Assembly (NCBI GenBank): GCA_009731375.1
Contig: BJOX01000089.1
Coordinates: 161,338 to 193,234 of the forward strand
Source: Paulinella micropora
Lineage: Eukaryota; Cercozoa; Imbricatea; Euglyphida
Length of the DNA stretch: 31,897 nt
Direction: 5' to 3'
Shown: positions 28,807 through 31,897 of the stretch, piece by piece
Layout of the letters: every line of letters starts with the position of its first letter
Numbering within the stretch: position 1 is the first letter of the stretch
Notes under the pieces: generated by a model
Told to the model about the DNA's origin: nothing
Seen by the model: only the letters and a program-made list of their open reading frames with translations
Databases searched by the model: none
Position numbers and translations under genes: made by a program

Positions 28807-30473
28807 TGGTATGAACTGGTAAGCTTAGTAGTCTGGTCCGCTTGGATTACTAGTTGTGATCAGTCTCTGAGAATTCGTCCCAACAAAGGATCTTAAAAAA
28901 CGCGTCGTTCGCAAAATATTCATAAGGAGTGGTATTCTCGGGAAGTAGAACCGGTTGTCGTGGCTCGGGATCGAACTAGGGCGTCCATCACTAAGTCTCC
29001 CAGTTCACCAGTTCAAATATTTTTTCAATCAACAGATATGATCCCGCCACAGAGATCAAAAACGGTAACGTTATGCCTAGTCGACGAGAAGAAGATTAGG
29101 TCCTACGCACCCCCTATCCTTTGCTGAGTAACATTAGGTATGTGACACAGGCACAGTATGATCATAATACACATACAATATTAGTATGATCACGTGAGTA
29201 GTCAAAACATATAAAAATAAATATATGATAGTATATCCATCTATGCTGACTCGGACCTATCGAAAGGTATGACCAATCTGAACTACCAACTACTTATCTA
29301 TCCGGTAGTATGAATTTATAAATTTGGCAGCGCTTCCCGTGGAAGAATTTAAAACTTGATAGAAACAAAATAATATAATATATAGATAAAGACACTATAT
29401 CTGTAATTATTGGCGGGCTTGATACATCCGAACTGGCTGCTGGATCGTGTTGCCTGTAGGCATCACCCCCCGGATAGCCGGTAAAAAATAGCTTTTCCTG
29501 GTGACAGGTGCACCAGCTTGTTTTTCAGTATTATTTGTCCGGATTGGACCTGATGCAATTTTATTCCTGGTCTGTTGCCGTTTTCCTTTTTGGCTTCACT
29601 GAGCTAATACAACGAGACATCATTCTCATTCTTGAGGACTGTGGTTGTATTACCGACTTTTTACGAGCTATCGTTGGGGGCATTACATTTGGAGTCCACA
29701 TCACTAGGGTGATTTCTTTCTGCTTTTCCACACAGGCAACAGAGTAAATTTTTACTGACCTGTCTCACACGGGGACGTCAGACGAAAACAAATACTCCAA
29801 CACAGCTCCCTCATAACTCTTTCACAAAACAAATAATTTGATTGGTCTCAAGCAGGTGTCTCGTACCCTCTAGCCCAATCCATATCTGTGTGCTCACAAG
29901 GAGACATCAGATACAAACTCTCTGTCGTTCTTGCTGTTCTCACACAGAGACCAAGAAGAAGGAGGTGGACAGAAGAGTGAAGGAACACACACAAAACACA
30001 AACAAGCATAGGGACAGGAGCACAACACTCTACCCTTCTAGTTTGTGCATTTATCTGCATTATCTCACACATACGTCAGAGTATTTTTGCAAATCTCTGA
30101 TCGTTTTCTAAAGGTAGGTCTGAGAACCTATCCGACCGACTGTCGACTTCTCAAGGAGAGCTTTTCTAGCTTCTCTATTACTATCTGTGTGTAGGTCCAA
30201 GTGCCTCATACTAGATACAATATAGAAAAGAAGGAGGAGAAAGTCATCTGAGTAAGGAGAACAAGAAATAGGAGAAAGTCTCAAAGACTATTTTTCTCAA
30301 ACAAAAACAAACATACAAACAGTGTTTCATAGAGGACAGGGAATCTTATCCTACCCTCTTTATTAGTTTCTCTCTTCACTAGTCAATCGACTGAAGGAGG
30401 AACAGAACACAAACGAACAAAAACCAAACATAGGAGCTGACACTGTCCTCCTGTTGATCACTACTACGACATC
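28807..30473. other. 1.67 kb without a recognisable gene
   Basis: A moderately AT-rich, non-microsatellite sequence. Noted items: a minus-strand tRNA-like B box (agttcgatccc, about 28968-28978) with a weak A-box-like cc-agttcacca at 29000-29010, and a short hairpin ctggtg/caccag at 29499-29517. A loosely repeated phrase, ctcacac...cgtcagacgaaaac, has variants near 29764, 29893 and 30065. No LTR or supported ORF was found. The last 400 bases, rich in A and C, could be the leader of the following ORF. Confidence 0.4.
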
Positions 30474-31897
30474 ATGTCGACAGAGATCGCCGAAGTGAGT
30501 GAATTCTCGGAGGCAGATCAAAGAAGAGAAGAAGAAGACGCAGGAGGAGGAGGAAGAAAGAGGATTGAATGAAGGAGGAGGAGGAGATGAAGGAGTAGGA
30601 GTAGGAGTAGAAGAGGGCTGGGATGATGAAGGAAGATATGGAGGAGACGAAGATGAAGGAGGATTTGAACAGGAAGAGACGGGAGGAGGAGGAGCATATG
30701 GTAATCCCTTACCACCTGCCTACACGGGAGGAGGAGGACGAAAAATGATCGACTTGATTCATAGTGATGGAGAGGAGATCACAGTGGAGGAACAACAGTG
30801 GGTGCAAGACCACTATGACCTCACTAAAGAAGAGTTTGATAACAAGATGGGGGTAGAGAAGGACACCTATGTGTGGATCCCTCAGGATCAAAGAAGAGAG
30901 AAAAGTCGTGCTAAAAAGGATGTCTATATCCTATTATCAAACACAGCACAGCTCCTCGGCAAACTGGTCTCTGATCCAGAAGAGAGAAAGAAGATACAGC
31001 ATATCAAGTTTGGGGACACACACACCCACCTTGAATTACTCGATGCTATCTTTGGGGTGTACACTCAAACCCTGATTTGGGAACGTACATACGGCCCACG
31101 ATGTGAGGGTTACCTCCAGTACACAAACCCAAGAGCAACGGCCAGATTCCTCGCGACTGGTCAGGAGGCAGTCGATGTAACAAAAATGAAGACCAATCTG
31201 GGTTCGAAAAACTCGAGTGGCATATTTCATTTTTTTACAATGGAAATAAAGGCCTTGGAGGAGGGGAAGGCAGAGATGGAAAAAAGCATTAAGGCAGCAG
31301 GAGAAACTCATCCTGTGATTGATGAGTTAGAGAAGACCGACAGAGTTCTGACCAAGATCAGACTGTTGATGGGTGCGTTACTGCACAAGGAGGCATGGAA
31401 GAGATGGATTCCTACCAAGGATCACTCTGTCCTTAAATCACTTAGTAACGCACCACCGGTCGCCAACAAAGCAGGTGTTGACCAATATGTGGAGAAATAT
31501 AATTTTCTCAGATCTGCTTCTGAATTGGTGGCCTTTATCACTCATGCTCAAAAGCTGGTGATATCTGAGAAGAAGAAGGCGAAAGAGAATGAGGAGTTCG
31601 AGAAGACGATGAGACTGGAAAGAATGAAAGCAAAAGTGAGTGGTGCAAAGACACACCCTCCGACATATTTGACCCCACCAGCTCCTGCCCCACCAGCCCC
31701 TGCACCCTCGGGCTCAACTACGGTGGTGGTCACAAACACGGAGAAGAAGGACAGACAGAACATCATAAATGCCTTCAAGGGGAAGAAAGGAGGAGTGGCA
31801 AGTCTCATGCTATATGCCAAGACAAGCTCAGACAAAGACTCTGATGCTTCGCTTTTGAGCAAGCTCAAAGAGATCAATGCCTGCATGAAGGCTTTTC
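30474..31897 (+). CDS. Unrecognised long ORF, 3' end beyond the window; possible gag-like protein of a mobile element
   Basis: One frame is open from 30499 to the window end (466 codons) with no stop or intron; its first ATG is 30748 (383 codons). An ATG at 30474 opens another frame (M-S-T-E-I-A-E-V-S-E-F) that ends at a TGA after 32 codons, inside a GGA/GAA-rich tract, so a one-base frameshift may separate start and body. The N-terminal part is acidic and Gly-rich with N-P-L-P-P-A-Y-T, a PPxY motif (30712-30723). The middle is alpha-helical and charged (W-V-Q-D-H-Y-D-L-T-K-E-E-F, R-R-E-K-S-R-A-K-K-D-V-Y). A Lys/Glu coiled-coil-like stretch and a P-P-A-P-A-P-P-A-P-A-P linker follow. The lack of introns and microsatellites, in contrast to its neighbours, suggests a mobile element. 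No zinc knuckle is visible before the edge. Confidence 0.5.

Noticed and set aside
28962-29015. Possible tRNA-derived SINE or primer-binding site on the minus strand
   Set aside because: The B box is good, but the A-box match is weaker and only about 21 bases away, too close for a tRNA head. No terminal CCA or second copy.

Overview
This is nuclear DNA of a eukaryote. Genes are cut into many exons of 25-170 bases with GT-AG introns, and the introns consist largely of microsatellites. There are two copies of a tRNA-derived SINE, an LTR retroelement, and assembly gaps that mostly sit in poly-G/poly-C runs. I cannot name the species. The gene content (a TNFR-like cysteine-rich receptor and an ESCRT-I TSG101/Vps23) fits an animal, a holozoan relative or a repeat-rich large-genome protist or alga. 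Nothing looks bacterial. Most long open frames are translated microsatellites and are not listed.

Layout. (1) 1-11362, plus strand: the 3' part of a type I membrane protein gene. Thirteen well-supported exons from 2853 to 11362 encode an ectodomain of TNFR/NGFR-like cysteine-rich repeats (NTVC-x-PC-x-PGTWND, CLPC-x3-C), an acidic stem, one transmembrane helix and a Gln/Ser-rich tail. Most exon junctions join in frame. The 5' end lies upstream or in unresolved repeats near base 1. (2) 11757-14980: an LTR element of about 3.2 kb with two similar LTRs (178 and 186 bp) and a decayed gag-like region holding a CCCH and two CCHC zinc-binding motifs. It sits inside a (GTA)n array. (3) 14981-16561: (GTA)n, an AT-rich fold-back segment and degenerate purine-rich repeats. 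(4) 16562-26443, minus strand: a nearly complete TSG101/Vps23 gene in about 17 small exons: UEV domain, Pro-rich linker, coiled coil, steadiness box. One exon is probably hidden in the 21924-22256 gap. (5) 26444-27120: a head-to-head intergenic region. (6) 27121-28806, plus strand: a three-exon gene for a small x-P-L repeat protein. (7) 28807-30473: about 1.7 kb without a recognisable gene. (8) 30474-31897, plus strand: an unrecognised long ORF with little microsatellite content that runs off the window, possibly the gag of a mobile element.

The most striking property is that nearly every real exon of both large genes is accompanied by one to eight truncated copies of itself (shadow exons) embedded in neighbouring microsatellite. 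These often keep the splice acceptor but have lost the far end or the frame. The receptor exon around 2853 has eight degraded copies in 1792-2736. The two genes show this on opposite strands, so it looks like a process acting on the locus or genome and not selection on one gene.

The receptor and TSG101 genes converge on the LTR element; TSG101 and the x-P-L gene diverge from a shared upstream region. I see no operon-like logic. A functional link (ESCRT-I sorts ubiquitinated receptors) is generic and not evidence of a cluster.
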